From: Streptomyces paradoxus
Lineage (GTDB): Bacteria; Actinomycetota; Actinomycetes; Streptomycetales; Streptomycetaceae
NCBI RefSeq assembly: GCF_014202475.1
Contig: NZ_JACHGV010000003.1
Span: 466,454 to 530,453, forward strand
Length of the DNA: 64,000 nucleotides
Direction of reading: 5' to 3'
Made by a program: the position numbers and the translations under genes
The notes under the pieces: generated by a model
Database searches by the model: none
Seen by the model: only the letters and a program-made list of their open reading frames with translations
What the model was told of the DNA's origin: nothing
Part shown: positions 44,567 to 53,383 of the stretch, piece by piece
Numbering within the stretch: position 1 is the first letter of the stretch
Layout: each line of letters starts with the position of its first letter

Positions 44567-44850
44567 CCGCCTGACTGGTCCTGGTGGGGTGACCGCCCGA
44601 CGGGGGGCGATGGTCCGGGCGTCCTGGTGGTGCTCGGGTGACGGCCCTGGTGGTTCTGGTGGTGCTGGTCTGGTCGCCCGACTGGCTGATGTGGGCTGGG
44701 GCCGGGCTGGGCGGATGGGCCGAGTGGTTCTGGTGGCGATGGGCTGACCGCTCGACTGGTTGCTGTGGGCCGGGCGACCGCCCGATCGGTTGTGGTGGGC
44801 TGGGCCGGCCGCCCGGGCTGTTCTGCCGGCGTTGGGGCGGCCAGGGTTCC
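44544..44850 (+). repeat. degenerate repeat tract after the PH-domain gene
   Basis: A 27-bp segment at 44544-44570, spanning the stop codon of the PH-domain gene, is repeated exactly at 44725-44751; a further 9 bases match with two differences. Between and after them are many GGTGGT/CTGGT and GACCGCCCGA variants. The gap 44567-44914 has no gene I can support. It looks like local duplication and decay. Confidence 0.65.
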
Positions 44851-44902
44851 GGCTGCACGTCCCGGGGCGGAAAAGTGGTGGAGCCGCTGCGCTCCTCGGG
44901 CC

Positions 44903-44908
44903 TAGGTT
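44903..44908 (+). promoter_or_regulatory. -10 box before the DUF6204-like gene
   Basis: TAGGTT lies 6 nt before the ATG at 44915 with no ribosome site, fitting a leaderless transcript. Confidence 0.45.
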
Positions 44909-44914
44909 CCGGGC

Positions 44915-45274
44915 ATGAGCACCCGTACCTTCCGTGTCACCGTCCGAGGCGTCTTCGACGGGCTGAGTGCCGACCAGCGGGCCGGGCTCCTGGAGCGGGC
45001 CGCGGAGCACGACGTGCTGCGCGCGGCCTTCACGCCCGAGGGGAGCCTCACGTACGACGTGGCCGTGCGGCCCGCCTTCACCTTCCGCTTCCTCGACTCC
45101 GGGGAGGCCGAGGAGGACATCCTGGAGGCGACCGAGCGGGCCGAGGAGTCGGCGCGGGCCTGGCTGGAGCAGCGCGGGTACGGCTACAAGAACCTGAGGT
45201 CCAGCGCCGAGGACCTCTCCCGGGCGCCTCTCGGCAAGCGGCAGCGGCGGGAGGCAGCCCGGAAGAGTTCCTGA
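44915..45274 (+). CDS. small conserved protein (DUF6204-like)
   Basis: 119 residues, no signal peptide or membrane helix. TFRVTVRGVFDGLSADQRAGLL, FTPEGSLTYDVAVRPAFTFRFL and LEQRGYGYKNLRSSAEDLS look like an actinobacterial small orphan family that I recall as DUF6204, with a ferredoxin-like alternation of strands and helices. The C-terminus is basic. The function is unknown. Confidence 0.65.
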   Translation: MSTRTFRVTVRGVFDGLSADQRAGLLERAAEHDVLRAAFTPEGSLTYDVAVRPAFTFRFLDSGEAEEDILEATERAEESARAWLEQRGYGYKNLRSSAEDLSRAPLGKRQRREAARKSS

Positions 45275-45281
45275 GTCATCG

Positions 45282-45303
45282 GCCCGGGGCGGTGGCGCCG
45301 GGC
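45282..45303. terminator. hairpin between convergent genes
   Basis: GCCCGG (45282-45287) pairs with CCGGGC (45298-45303) in the 36-nt gap between the DUF6204-like gene and the convergent mutase gene. Confidence 0.4.
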
Positions 45304-45310
45304 ACCGGCC

Positions 45311-46963
45311 TCAGATGCCCGCCGCCGTCGACAGGTCGCGCTTGATCGACTCCAGCACGTCCGTCGCCCTCGCGCGGGCCGCCCGGAGGTCCTGGTGGGA
45401 CCCGACCGGGATCACGACCTCCAGGTAGCACTTCAGCTTGGGCTCCGTGCCGCTCGGGCGGACGATCACCCGGGCGCCGTCGAGGGTGTAGCGCAGCCCG
45501 TCCGTGGGCGGGAGTTCGGCCGTGCCCTTGGTGAGGTCGTCCGTGCGGGTGATCGGCAGGCCGGCCAGCTCCGTCGGGGGCTGCTCGCGCAGGCGGCGCA
45601 TCGCGGCCGCGATGAGGGAGAGGTCCTCGACGCGGACCGAGAGCTGGTCCGTCGCGTGCAGGCCGTGCTCCACCGCCAGGTCGTCCAGCAGGTCCAGGAG
45701 CGTACGCCCCTCCTCCTTGAGCTGTGAGGCCAGTTCCGTGATCAGCAGCGCGGCCGTGATGCCGTCCTTGTCGCGTACGCCGTCCGGGTCCACGCAGTAG
45801 CCGAGGGCCTCCTCGTAGCCGTAGCGCAGGCCCTCGGCGCGGGCGATCCACTTGAAGCCGGTGAGGGTCTCGACGTGGGTGAGGCCCGCCTTCTCGGCGA
45901 TGCGGCCGAGGAGGGACGACGAGACGATCGACTCCGCGAAGGTGCCGGTCGCCCCGCGGCGGACCAGGTGGGCGGCGAGCAGGGCGCCGACCTCGTCACC
46001 GCGGAGCATGCGCCAGTCGGTGCCGTCCTGGACGGCGACGGCACAGCGGTCCGCGTCGGGGTCGTTGGCGAGGATCAGGTCCGGGGCGGTCGCGCAGGCG
46101 CGCGCCGTCGCGAAGGCCAGGTCCATCGCGCCGGGTTCCTCCGGGTTGGGGAACGCGACGGTCGGGAACTCCGGATCGGGTTCGGCCTGCTCCGCGACGA
46201 GGACCGGCTCTGGGAAGCCGGCGCGGGCGAACGCGGCCAGGAGGACGTCCTTTCCGACGCCGTGCATAGCCGTGTACACCGTGCGGGCGGTGCGGGGGGA
46301 GCCCTCGGACAGGACGGCGTCCGTGCGGGCGAGGTAGGCGTCGAGGACGCTGTCGTCGAGGGTGTCCCAGCCTTCGGTGGGGCGCCGGACGGTGGTGAGG
46401 GACGGGACGGCGGCGATCTCGGCCGCGATGTCGATGTCCGCCGGGGGGACGATCTGGGAGCCGTCGCCGAGGTAGACCTTGTAGCCGTTGTCGCGGGGCG
46501 GGTTGTGGCTGGCGGTGACCTCCACGCCCGCGACCGCGCCGAGGTGCCTTATCGCGAAGGCGAGTACGGGGGTCGGCAGAGGGCGGGGGAGGACGGCCGC
46601 GCGCAGGCCGGCGCCGATCATGACGGCGGCGGTGTCCTGGGCGAAGTCGTGGGACTTGTGGCGGGCGTCGTAGCCGATGACGACGAGGCCGGCCTCCCCT
46701 TCCCTCTCGGGGGGACCCTGCTTCTTGAGGTACGCGGCGAGGCCGGCGGCGGCGCGGATGACGACCGAGCGGTTCATGCGCATGGGACCGGCGCCGAGTT
46801 CGCCGCGGAGGCCGGCGGTGCCGAACTGGAGAGTGCCGCTGAATCGGGCGGCGAGTTCGGCGTGGTCCTCGGCGTCGATGAGGCGGGCGAGCTCGGTGCG
46901 GGTGTCCGGGTCGGGGTCCTCGGTGAGCCACGCCTGGGCCTGTGCGATGAGTTCTTCGTGCAC
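45311..46963 (-). CDS. phosphosugar mutase (phosphomannomutase/phosphopentomutase type)
   Basis: 550 residues, GTG start with GGAGAGG about 12 nt upstream. Four-domain alpha-D-phosphohexomutase: phosphoserine loop TASHNPP (Ser152), metal loop NDPDADR, sugar loop GYEEALGY and phosphate loop RPSGTEPKLK. It is annotated as phosphomannomutase in relatives, but its length, the EEALGY loop and its place between deoC and purine nucleoside phosphorylase fit the PGM2-like phosphopentomutases. That enzyme turns (deoxy)ribose 1-phosphate into the 5-phosphate DeoC needs. No other phosphopentomutase gene is in the window. Confidence 0.85.
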   Translation of the reverse strand: MHEELIAQAQAWLTEDPDPDTRTELARLIDAEDHAELAARFSGTLQFGTAGLRGELGAGPMRMNRSVVIRAAAGLAAYLKKQGPPEREGEAGLVVIGYDARHKSHDFAQDTAAVMIGAGLRAAVLPRPLPTPVLAFAIRHLGAVAGVEVTASHNPPRDNGYKVYLGDGSQIVPPADIDIAAEIAAVPSLTTVRRPTEGWDTLDDSVLDAYLARTDAVLSEGSPRTARTVYTAMHGVGKDVLLAAFARAGFPEPVLVAEQAEPDPEFPTVAFPNPEEPGAMDLAFATARACATAPDLILANDPDADRCAVAVQDGTDWRMLRGDEVGALLAAHLVRRGATGTFAESIVSSSLLGRIAEKAGLTHVETLTGFKWIARAEGLRYGYEEALGYCVDPDGVRDKDGITAALLITELASQLKEEGRTLLDLLDDLAVEHGLHATDQLSVRVEDLSLIAAAMRRLREQPPTELAGLPITRTDDLTKGTAELPPTDGLRYTLDGARVIVRPSGTEPKLKCYLEVVIPVGSHQDLRAARARATDVLESIKRDLSTAAGI

Positions 46964-47241
46964 GGTGTGGTGTCAGCCTCTCCGGTGTGGTGGCGTGCGG
47001 TGCGGTGTGGTCTGCCTGCGGCGTGGTGGGGGTGCGCGTCTTCGCCTGCCGCCGGGGGTGGGTCGGGCCGCGTCGGGGGGTGTCCGTCCTCGGAACGGCG
47101 CGATGGGGTCGCGTACCGACTGACCGTTCGCTGACGCGCCAACCGCTGCGGGCGCCCCCGACACGTCCCCTTCTCGCCGTCCGCGGGTGCGGAAGCGCAC
47201 CACGGCGGCTGCTTTCCCGCGCAGGCGCCCGCAACCCCCTA
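46964..47241. other. gene-free interval before the mutase gene
   Basis: About 280 nt upstream of the mutase gene. CGGTGTGGT occurs three times within about 60 nt next to the start. No nucleoside operator and no clear -10/-35 pair is visible. Confidence 0.4.
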
Positions 47242-47286
47242 GGGGCGCGGGGAACCGCGCGACCAGCCACTACGGGCCCGCAGCCG
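47242..47286 (+). repeat. dispersed Streptomyces intergenic repeat, GGGGCGCGGGGAAC family
   Basis: GGGGCGCGGGGAACCGCGCG then ACCAGCCACTACG and CGCAGCCG. It differs from the copy at 16841-16885 at only a few positions. It lies just beyond the purine nucleoside phosphorylase stop codon and may act as its terminator. Confidence 0.7.
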
Positions 47287-47310
47287 CCGGACGACCTGCC
47301 GAAGCGTCCC

Positions 47311-48135
47311 TCAGAGGCGGTCCAGGACCTGCGCGAGCAGGGAGCCCATGCGGGTGGCGCTGTCGCGGCCCGCCTGGAGGACCTCCTCGTGGTTCAGGGG
47401 CTCGCCCGTCATGCCCGCGGCGAGGTTGGTGACGAGGGAGATACCCAGGACCTCCGCGCCGGCCTCGCGGGCGGCGATCGCCTCCAGGACCGTCGACATG
47501 CCCACCAGGTCCGCACCGATGACCCGGGCCATGCGGATCTCGGCCGGCGTCTCGTAGTGCGGGCCGGGGAACTGGGCGTAGACGCCCTCCTCCAGCGTGG
47601 CGTCGACCTCCTTGCACAGGGCCCGCAGACGCGGGGAGTACAGGTCGGTGAGGTCGACGAAGTTCGCGCCGATGATGGGGGAGGTGGCGGTGAGGTTGAT
47701 GTGGTCACTGATGAGGACCGGCTGGCCGGGGCGCATGCCCTCGCGCAGGCCGCCGCAGCCGTTGGTGAGGACGACCGTCTTGCAGCCGGCCGACACCGCG
47801 GTGCGGACACCGTGGGCGACCGCGGCCACCCCGCGGCCCTCGTAATAGTGCGTACGGCCCAGGAAGACCAGGGCGCGCTTGTTGCCGATCCGGTACGAGC
47901 GGATCTTGCCTCCGTGGCCCTCCACCGCCGGCGGCGGGAAACCGGGGAGCTCGGTGACCTGGAACTCGGCCTCGGGGGCGCCCAGGGCGTCCACGGCCGG
48001 GGCCCAGCCGGAGCCCATCACGAGGGCGACGTCGTGGGTCTCGGCACCGGTGAGTTCGCGCAGGCGGGCCGCGGCGGCGTCGGCGGCCGCGTGGGGGTCG
48101 CCCTGGATGTCGTCCGGAAGAAGAGATGCGTTCAC
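47311..48135 (-). CDS. purine nucleoside phosphorylase
   Basis: 274 residues, the trimeric class. It phosphorolyses inosine, guanosine and deoxy forms to the base and (deoxy)ribose 1-phosphate. VMGSGWAP (phosphate loop), [30 protein letters not shown] and [18 protein letters not shown] (with the base-binding Asn) are visible. The GTG start is apparently leaderless: TACCCT lies 7 nt before it. Operator F is 26 nt upstream. It supplies the mutase and DeoC. Confidence 0.94.
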   Translation of the reverse strand: MNASLLPDDIQGDPHAAADAAAARLRELTGAETHDVALVMGSGWAPAVDALGAPEAEFQVTELPGFPPPAVEGHGGKIRSYRIGNKRALVFLGRTHYYEGRGVAAVAHGVRTAVSAGCKTVVLTNGCGGLREGMRPGQPVLISDHINLTATSPIIGANFVDLTDLYSPRLRALCKEVDATLEEGVYAQFPGPHYETPAEIRMARVIGADLVGMSTVLEAIAAREAGAEVLGISLVTNLAAGMTGEPLNHEEVLQAGRDSATRMGSLLAQVLDRL

Positions 48136-48142
48136 GCCGACG

Positions 48143-48148
48143 AGGGTA
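48143..48148 (-). promoter_or_regulatory. -10 box of the purine nucleoside phosphorylase transcript
   Basis: Reads TACCCT on the minus strand, 7 nt before the GTG at 48135. Operator F occupies the -35 position upstream. Confidence 0.5.
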
Positions 48149-48160
48149 GCCGGTGAATGC

Positions 48161-48172
48161 CTACGCGCGTAG
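48161..48172 (-). promoter_or_regulatory. nucleoside-regulon operator, perfect palindrome (site F)
   Basis: CTACGCGCGTAG upstream of purine nucleoside phosphorylase, 12 nt from the -10 box, covering the -35 region. Confidence 0.75.
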
Positions 48173-48236
48173 ATGGCAGAGCCAACGGGGTGGCGATCGT
48201 TGTCTTGTCGTTTCCGACGAGGACGGCCGCCGGCCG

Positions 48237-48674
48237 TCAGCAGGGACGCTTGCGGAGCTCCATCACGTAGTCGTGGGGAGCGCCGGCCGACTCGGCCGCG
48301 TCGGCGATCTCGCCCAGGTAGCGGGCGGAGGGCAGGCCGCCCTCGTACGCGTTCAGGGCGAAGGCCCAGGCGGATTCCTCACCGTCCAGGGTGTGGACCC
48401 GGACGCGCGTACGACGGTAGATCTCCAGGCCCACGCCCTCCCAGCGGTCGAGCGACTCCTCGTCCATCGGGGCGATGTCGTACAGGGACACGAAGACCTG
48501 GGAGAGCGGGTCCTCCACGATCGTCGGCAGTGCGCCCTCCCAGCCCATGTGCTCGCCGCCGAAGGTCAGTCGCCATCCGTTCAGCCAGCCGGTGGCGCGC
48601 AGCGGCGAGTGCGGGGCGCGGCGGGACATCAGCCGCGCGTCGAGGTTGCCGGCGTACGCGGCGTAGAGCGACAT
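48237..48674 (-). CDS. gamma-glutamylcyclotransferase-like protein
   Basis: 145 residues. [16 protein letters not shown] matches the YGSNL phosphate/gamma-glutamyl loop of the AIG2/GGCT fold, followed by GWRLTFGG and [21 protein letters not shown] (acidic catalytic-type region). GGCT-like proteins form 5-oxoproline from gamma-glutamyl amines, but many bacterial ones are uncharacterised. TACCCT 6 nt before the ATG suggests a leaderless mRNA. Confidence 0.78.
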   Translation of the reverse strand: MSLYAAYAGNLDARLMSRRAPHSPLRATGWLNGWRLTFGGEHMGWEGALPTIVEDPLSQVFVSLYDIAPMDEESLDRWEGVGLEIYRRTRVRVHTLDGEESAWAFALNAYEGGLPSARYLGEIADAAESAGAPHDYVMELRKRPC

Positions 48675-48770
48675 GGGGAGAGGGTACGGCAGGCCGCCCG
48701 GCGTCACTGTCGTAACAACAGGCGCATCGGCGGGGCCCCGGGGCGGTGGCATGTTGAGCGGTGCGGGACA

Positions 48771-50219
48771 ATGGAGTACGTGACTCGGATCGTGATCATC
48801 GGTGGCGGACCCGGCGGATATGAAGCGGCGCTGGTGGCCGCCCAACTCGGCGCGGAGGTGACCGTCGTCGACTGCGACGGTCTGGGCGGGGCGTCGGTGC
48901 TCACCGACTGCGTGCCGTCGAAGACCCTGATCGCCACGGCCGAGGTGATGACCACCTTCGACTCCTCGTACGAGGAGCTGGGGATCATCGTCGCCGACGA
49001 CACCCCGCACATCGAGCAGGCCGCCCGGGTGGTGGGCGTCGACCTGGGCAAGGTCAACCGGCGTGTGAAGCGGCTCGCGCTCGCCCAGTCGCACGACATC
49101 ACCGCCTCCGTGACGCGCGCCGGGGCGCGTGTCATGCGCGGGCGCGGGCGGCTGGAGGGCATGCAGGCGCTCGACGGGTCGCGCAAGGTCGTGGTGCGCA
49201 CCGCCGACGGCAGCGAGGAGACGCTCACGGCTGACGCCGTCCTCATCGCGACCGGCGGGCACCCCCGTGAGCTGCCCGACGCCCAGCCCGACGGTGAGCG
49301 GATCCTGAACTGGACCCAGGTGTACGACCTCGACGAACTCCCCGAGGAGCTCATCGTGGTCGGGTCCGGTGTGACCGGTGCCGAGTTCGCCGGTGCCTAC
49401 CAGGCGCTGGGTTCGAGGGTGACGCTCGTGTCGTCGCGGGACCGCGTGCTGCCGGGTGAGGACCCGGACGCGGCCGCCGTGCTGGAGGACGTCTTCCGGC
49501 GGCGCGGCATGAACGTCATGGGGCGTTCCCGGGCGCAGTCCGCCAAACGGGTGGGGGACCGGGTCGAGGTGACCCTCTCCGACGGGCGGGTCATCACCGG
49601 CTCGCACTGCCTCATGGCCGTCGGTGCCGTGCCCAACAGTGCGGGCATGGGGCTGGAGGACGCCGGTGTCCGGCTGCGCGAGTCCGGCCACATCTGGACC
49701 GACAGGGTCTCGCGTACGACCGCTCCGGGCGTGTACGCGGCCGGTGACGTGACCGGTGTGTTCGCCCTCGCGTCCGTGGCCGCCATGCAGGGCCGCATCG
49801 CCATGTACCACTTCCTGGGCGACGCGGTGGCCCCGCTGAACCTGAAGACGGTCTCGTCGAACGTCTTCACCGACCCGGAGATCGCCACCGTCGGCTACAC
49901 GCAGGCCGACGTCGACGGCGGGAAGATCGACGCCCGGGTCGTGAAGCTGCCGCTGCTGCGCAACCCGCGCGCCAAGATGCAGGGCATCCGGGACGGCTTC
50001 GTCAAGATCTTCTGCCGGCCGGGCACGGGCATCGTGGTGGGCGGTGTGGTCGTGTCACCGCGCGCCTCGGAACTGATCCACCCGATCTCGATCGCGGTCG
50101 ACAACAATCTGACCGTCGAACAGATCGCGAACGCCTTCACCGTCTACCCGTCGCTGTCGGGCTCGATCGCCGAGGTGGCACGGCAGCTGCACACCCGCAA
50201 GGAGAACGGCGACGGCTGA
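48771..50219 (+). CDS. lpdA: NAD(P)H-quinone dehydrogenase, LpdA-type flavoprotein
   Basis: 482 residues, pyridine nucleotide-disulphide reductase fold: FAD-binding IVIIGGGPGGYEA (8-20), NAD-binding VVGSGVTGAEFAGAY, AGDVTG and the C-terminal dimerisation domain. The redox centre reads GGASVLTDCVPSK: Cys47 is present but its partner at position 42 is Ser, so no active-site disulphide can form. This matches M. tuberculosis LpdA (Rv3303c), which reduces quinones rather than lipoamide. It starts at the ATG at 48771; a GTG three codons later is possible. Confidence 0.88.
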   Translation: MEYVTRIVIIGGGPGGYEAALVAAQLGAEVTVVDCDGLGGASVLTDCVPSKTLIATAEVMTTFDSSYEELGIIVADDTPHIEQAARVVGVDLGKVNRRVKRLALAQSHDITASVTRAGARVMRGRGRLEGMQALDGSRKVVVRTADGSEETLTADAVLIATGGHPRELPDAQPDGERILNWTQVYDLDELPEELIVVGSGVTGAEFAGAYQALGSRVTLVSSRDRVLPGEDPDAAAVLEDVFRRRGMNVMGRSRAQSAKRVGDRVEVTLSDGRVITGSHCLMAVGAVPNSAGMGLEDAGVRLRESGHIWTDRVSRTTAPGVYAAGDVTGVFALASVAAMQGRIAMYHFLGDAVAPLNLKTVSSNVFTDPEIATVGYTQADVDGGKIDARVVKLPLLRNPRAKMQGIRDGFVKIFCRPGTGIVVGGVVVSPRASELIHPISIAVDNNLTVEQIANAFTVYPSLSGSIAEVARQLHTRKENGDG

Positions 50220-50328
50220 GGCCGAAACCGGCTCCTCGCTGGTCACGGGGAGTGTTCGACCATGCGTACGGCATAGGCGGCAGGACTAGGCCTTATACCA
50301 CTTCCCGCTGCTCGGTGCGAACATCTTC

Positions 50329-50356
50329 TGCTATTCAGCGCAAACTGCTGAAAGCA
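50329..50356 (+). promoter_or_regulatory. dyad in the promoter of the DeoR-family gene
   Basis: TGCTATTCAGC (50329-50339) and GCTGAAAGCA (50347-50356) are inverted copies apart from one extra base. They lie about 16-43 nt upstream of the -10 box, a fit place for autoregulation. The sequence is unlike CTACGCGCGTAG. Confidence 0.45.
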
Positions 50357-50371
50357 GACGGTCGCTGGCGT

Positions 50372-50377
50372 TACTGT
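50372..50377 (+). promoter_or_regulatory. -10 box of the DeoR-family gene
   Basis: TACTGT lies 7 nt before the GTG at 50385, fitting a leaderless transcript. Confidence 0.5.
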
Positions 50378-50384
50378 CAGTTTC

Positions 50385-51371
50385 GTGTTCGCTGCAGAAC
50401 GTCGCCAATTGATCCTCGAAATGGTGCGAGCCAACGGGGCCGTGTCGCTCCGTGAGCTTGCCCGCGTCGTCCAGACCTCCGAAGTGACCGTACGGCGGGA
50501 CGTGCGCGCGCTGGAGGCAGAAGGACTCCTCGACCGCCGGCACGGCGGTGCGGTACTGCCGGGCGGTTTCACGCGGGAGTCCGGCTTTCCGCAGAAGTCT
50601 CATCTCGCGACCGCCGAGAAGACCGCCATCGCCGACCTCGCCGCGAACTTCGTGGAAGAGGGGGAGGCGATCGTGGTCGGGGCGGGTACGACGACCCAGG
50701 AGCTGGCGCGCCGGCTCGCCCGGGTGCCCGGGCTGACCGTCGTCACCAACTCCCTCCTCGTCGCCCAGGCGTTGGCCCATGCCAACCGGGTCGAGGTGGT
50801 GATGACCGGCGGTACGCTCCGCGGTTCGAACTACGCCCTGGTCGGCAGCGGTGCCGAGCAGTCCCTGCACGGGCTGCGGGTGTCGCGGGCGTTCCTGTCC
50901 GGGGCGGGGCTGACCGCCGAGCGGGGGCTGTCCACGTCCAACATGCTGTCGGCGTCCGTGGACCGGGCGCTGGTGCAGGCCGCGGCGGAGGTGGTCGTCC
51001 TCGCCGACCACACGAAGCTCGGCACCGACACCATGTTCCAGACCGTGCCCACGGATCTCATCACGCGCCTCGTCACGGACGAGCCGCCCGCCCACGACGA
51101 CCGTGCGGCCACGGAGCTCCAGGCGCTCGCCGACCAGGGCGTGCAGATCGCCGTGGCCGGGGGGCAGGGGGGTTCGGCCGGGTCGGGTGCGGGGGGCCCG
51201 GGGGGTGATGCCGTCCCGGCGCGTCAGCAGCGCCGGGACGTGCCGGTGCCCGGGCCTCGGCGGCAGGCGCCGGGGGCTGGGGGGCCGTTGCGGTCTGCCT
51301 CTGCCTCGATGCTGGGTGAGCCGGGGCCCGGGGCGGAGCGGGCGCGGGTGGCGGACATGCGGCGGCGGTAG
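50385..51371 (+). CDS. DeoR/GlpR family transcriptional regulator
   Basis: 328 residues. The HTH is at the N-terminus (ERRQLILEMVRANGAVSLRE, VVQTSEVTVRRDVRALEAEG, LLDRRHGGAV). The effector domain is DeoR C-terminal sensor type (FVEEGEAIVVGAGTTTQELA, VVMTGGTLRGSNYALVG, DHTKLGTDTMFQTVP) and binds a sugar phosphate in known members. About 65 extra residues after position 260 are Gly/Ala/Pro/Arg-rich and probably disordered. It lies near purine nucleoside phosphorylase and lpdA. It is a candidate, not a proven, regulator of the nucleoside genes. Confidence 0.88.
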   Translation: MFAAERRQLILEMVRANGAVSLRELARVVQTSEVTVRRDVRALEAEGLLDRRHGGAVLPGGFTRESGFPQKSHLATAEKTAIADLAANFVEEGEAIVVGAGTTTQELARRLARVPGLTVVTNSLLVAQALAHANRVEVVMTGGTLRGSNYALVGSGAEQSLHGLRVSRAFLSGAGLTAERGLSTSNMLSASVDRALVQAAAEVVVLADHTKLGTDTMFQTVPTDLITRLVTDEPPAHDDRAATELQALADQGVQIAVAGGQGGSAGSGAGGPGGDAVPARQQRRDVPVPGPRRQAPGAGGPLRSASASMLGEPGPGAERARVADMRRR

Positions 51372-51448
51372 ACGGCGCCGGCTGTTTGCCTTTCAGGTGC
51401 CCGGCGTTGTTGCTGATGCCGGGTGGGTCCGCAGCCCGGCGTGACGGG

Positions 51449-51536
51449 GTGCCTCCCCCCCAAGCGGGGGACCCCCACGCGCACCCGTGCCGCCCTGGGG
51501 GCACCTCCCGGGCCCTAGAGGCACTGGGGGAGGCAC
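51449..51536. repeat. large inverted repeat
   Basis: GTGCCTCCCCC (51449-51459) pairs perfectly with GGGGGAGGCAC (51526-51536). The interval also holds smaller G/C-run pairs. It resembles the GTGCCTCCCCC...GGGGGAGGCAC elements often seen between Streptomyces genes. Confidence 0.6.
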
Positions 51537-51554
51537 GATTGCCCGCAGCTGAGG

Positions 51555-51594
51555 CGCCTACGGCGCGACCCCAGTTCGGGTCGCGCCGTAGGCG
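51555..51594. terminator. bidirectional terminator between the DeoR gene and accA2
   Basis: A perfect 17-bp stem, CGCCTACGGCGCGACCC (51555-51571) with 51578-51594, around a 6-nt loop, 16 nt from the accA2 stop codon. Confidence 0.85.
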
Positions 51595-51610
51595 TTGGTC
51601 TGTTTTCCGG

Positions 51611-53383
51611 TCAGTCCTTGATCTCGCAGATGGCCGCGCCCGACGTCACCGACGCGCCGATCTCCGCGCTCAGGCCCTTGATCGTGCCCGAGCGGTGCGC
51701 GTTCAGGGGCTGCTCCATCTTCATGGCCTCCAGGACGACGACGAGGTCGCCCTCCTTGACCTCCTGGCCCTCCTCGACGGCGACCTTGACGATGGTGCCC
51801 TGCATCGGGGAGGCCAGGGTGTCGCCCGAGGCCACCGGACCCGACTTCTTCGCCGCGCGGCGCTTCGGCTTGGCGCCCGCCGCGAGACCCGTACGGGCCA
51901 GGGACATGCCCAGCGACGACGGCAGGGAGACCTCCAGGCGCTTGCCGCCGACCTCGACGACGACCGTCTCGCGGCCCGGCTCCTCGTCGGCATCGGCGTC
52001 GGCCGGCGCGGCGAACGGCTTGATCTCGTTGACGAACTCGGTCTCGATCCAGCGGGTGTGGACCGTGAACGGGTCGGACGAGTCCGTCAGCTCGGGCGCG
52101 AACGCCGGGTCCTTGACCACCGCGCGGTGGAACGGGATGGCGGTGGCCATGCCCTCGACCTGGAACTCCTCCAGCGCGCGGGCGGCCCGCTGCAGGGCCT
52201 CCTTGCGGGTGCGGCCGGTGACGATCAGCTTGGCCAGCAGGGAGTCCCAGGCGGGGCCGATGACCGAGCCGGACTCCACGCCCGCGTCCAGCCGGACACC
52301 CGGGCCGGACGGCGGGTCGAACGTCGTGACCGTGCCCGGAGCGGGGAGGAAGTTGCGGCCCGGGTCCTCGCCGTTGATGCGGAACTCGAAGGAGTGGCCG
52401 CGCAGCTCCGGGTCGCCGTAGCCGAGCTCCTCGCCGTCGGCGATGCGGAACATCTCGCGCACCAGGTCGATGCCGGCGACCTCCTCGGTGACCGGGTGCT
52501 CCACCTGGAGGCGGGTGTTGACCTCCAGGAAGGAGATCGTGCCGTCGAGGCCGACGAGGAACTCGACCGTGCCGGCGCCGACGTAGCCGGCCTCCTTCAG
52601 GATCGCCTTGGAGGCGGAGTACAGCTCCTCCACCTGCGCGTCGGACAGGAAGGGGGCGGGGGCCTCCTCCACCAGCTTCTGGTGACGGCGCTGCAGGGAG
52701 CAGTCACGGGTGGAGACGACGACCACGTTGCCGTGCTGGTCGGCCAGGCACTGGGTCTCCACGTGCCGCGGCTTGTCCAGGTACCGCTCGACGAAGCACT
52801 CGCCCCGGCCGAAGGCGGCGACGGCCTCACGGACCGCCGAGTCGTACAGCTCCGGCACCTCTTCGAGGGTGCGGGCGACCTTCAGACCGCGACCGCCACC
52901 ACCGAAGGCGGCCTTGATCGCGATCGGCAGGCCGTGCTGCTCGGCGAACGCGACGACCTCGTCCGCACCGGAGACCGGGTCGGGCGTGCCGGCCACCAGC
53001 GGGGCACCGGCGCGCTGCGCGATGTGCCGGGCGGCGACCTTGTCACCCAGGTCGCGGATGGCCTGCGGCGGCGGGCCGATCCAGATCAGGCCCGCGTCCA
53101 GGACCGCCTGCGCGAACTCGGCGTTCTCGGAGAGGAAGCCGTAGCCGGGGTGGATCGCGTCCGCACCCGACTCGCGGGCGGCGTTGAGCACCTTTTCGAT
53201 GTCGAGGTAGCTGGTGCCCGGCGTGTCACCGCCCAGGGCGAACGCCTCATCCGCGGCGCGGACATGCAGAGCGTCCCGGTCCGGGTCGGCGTAGACGGCC
53301 ACGCTCGCGATACCGGCATCCCGGCAGGCCCGGGCCACGCGGACAGCGATTTCGCCACGGTTGGCGATGAGCACCTTGCGCAC
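51611..53383 (-). CDS. accA2: acyl-CoA carboxylase alpha chain (biotin carboxylase and biotin carrier)
   Basis: 590 residues from the GTG at 53383, with AAGGAGG ideally placed. Biotin carboxylase domain about 1-450 ([33 protein letters not shown] loop, [16 protein letters not shown]) and a C-terminal biotin carrier domain with the biotinylated lysine in EAMKMEQ near residue 555. In Streptomyces this subunit serves both acetyl-CoA and propionyl-CoA carboxylase with different beta chains, making malonyl- and methylmalonyl-CoA. Its beta (pccB), epsilon and biotin ligase genes lie 2-4 kb downstream. Confidence 0.96.
   Translation of the reverse strand: MRKVLIANRGEIAVRVARACRDAGIASVAVYADPDRDALHVRAADEAFALGGDTPGTSYLDIEKVLNAARESGADAIHPGYGFLSENAEFAQAVLDAGLIWIGPPPQAIRDLGDKVAARHIAQRAGAPLVAGTPDPVSGADEVVAFAEQHGLPIAIKAAFGGGGRGLKVARTLEEVPELYDSAVREAVAAFGRGECFVERYLDKPRHVETQCLADQHGNVVVVSTRDCSLQRRHQKLVEEAPAPFLSDAQVEELYSASKAILKEAGYVGAGTVEFLVGLDGTISFLEVNTRLQVEHPVTEEVAGIDLVREMFRIADGEELGYGDPELRGHSFEFRINGEDPGRNFLPAPGTVTTFDPPSGPGVRLDAGVESGSVIGPAWDSLLAKLIVTGRTRKEALQRAARALEEFQVEGMATAIPFHRAVVKDPAFAPELTDSSDPFTVHTRWIETEFVNEIKPFAAPADADADEEPGRETVVVEVGGKRLEVSLPSSLGMSLARTGLAAGAKPKRRAAKKSGPVASGDTLASPMQGTIVKVAVEEGQEVKEGDLVVVLEAMKMEQPLNAHRSGTIKGLSAEIGASVTSGAAICEIKD

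Noticed and set aside
44544..44850. Repeats that might be a CRISPR array
   Set aside because: There are only two exact copies 181 bp apart with degenerate units between, no regular spacers and no cas genes nearby.
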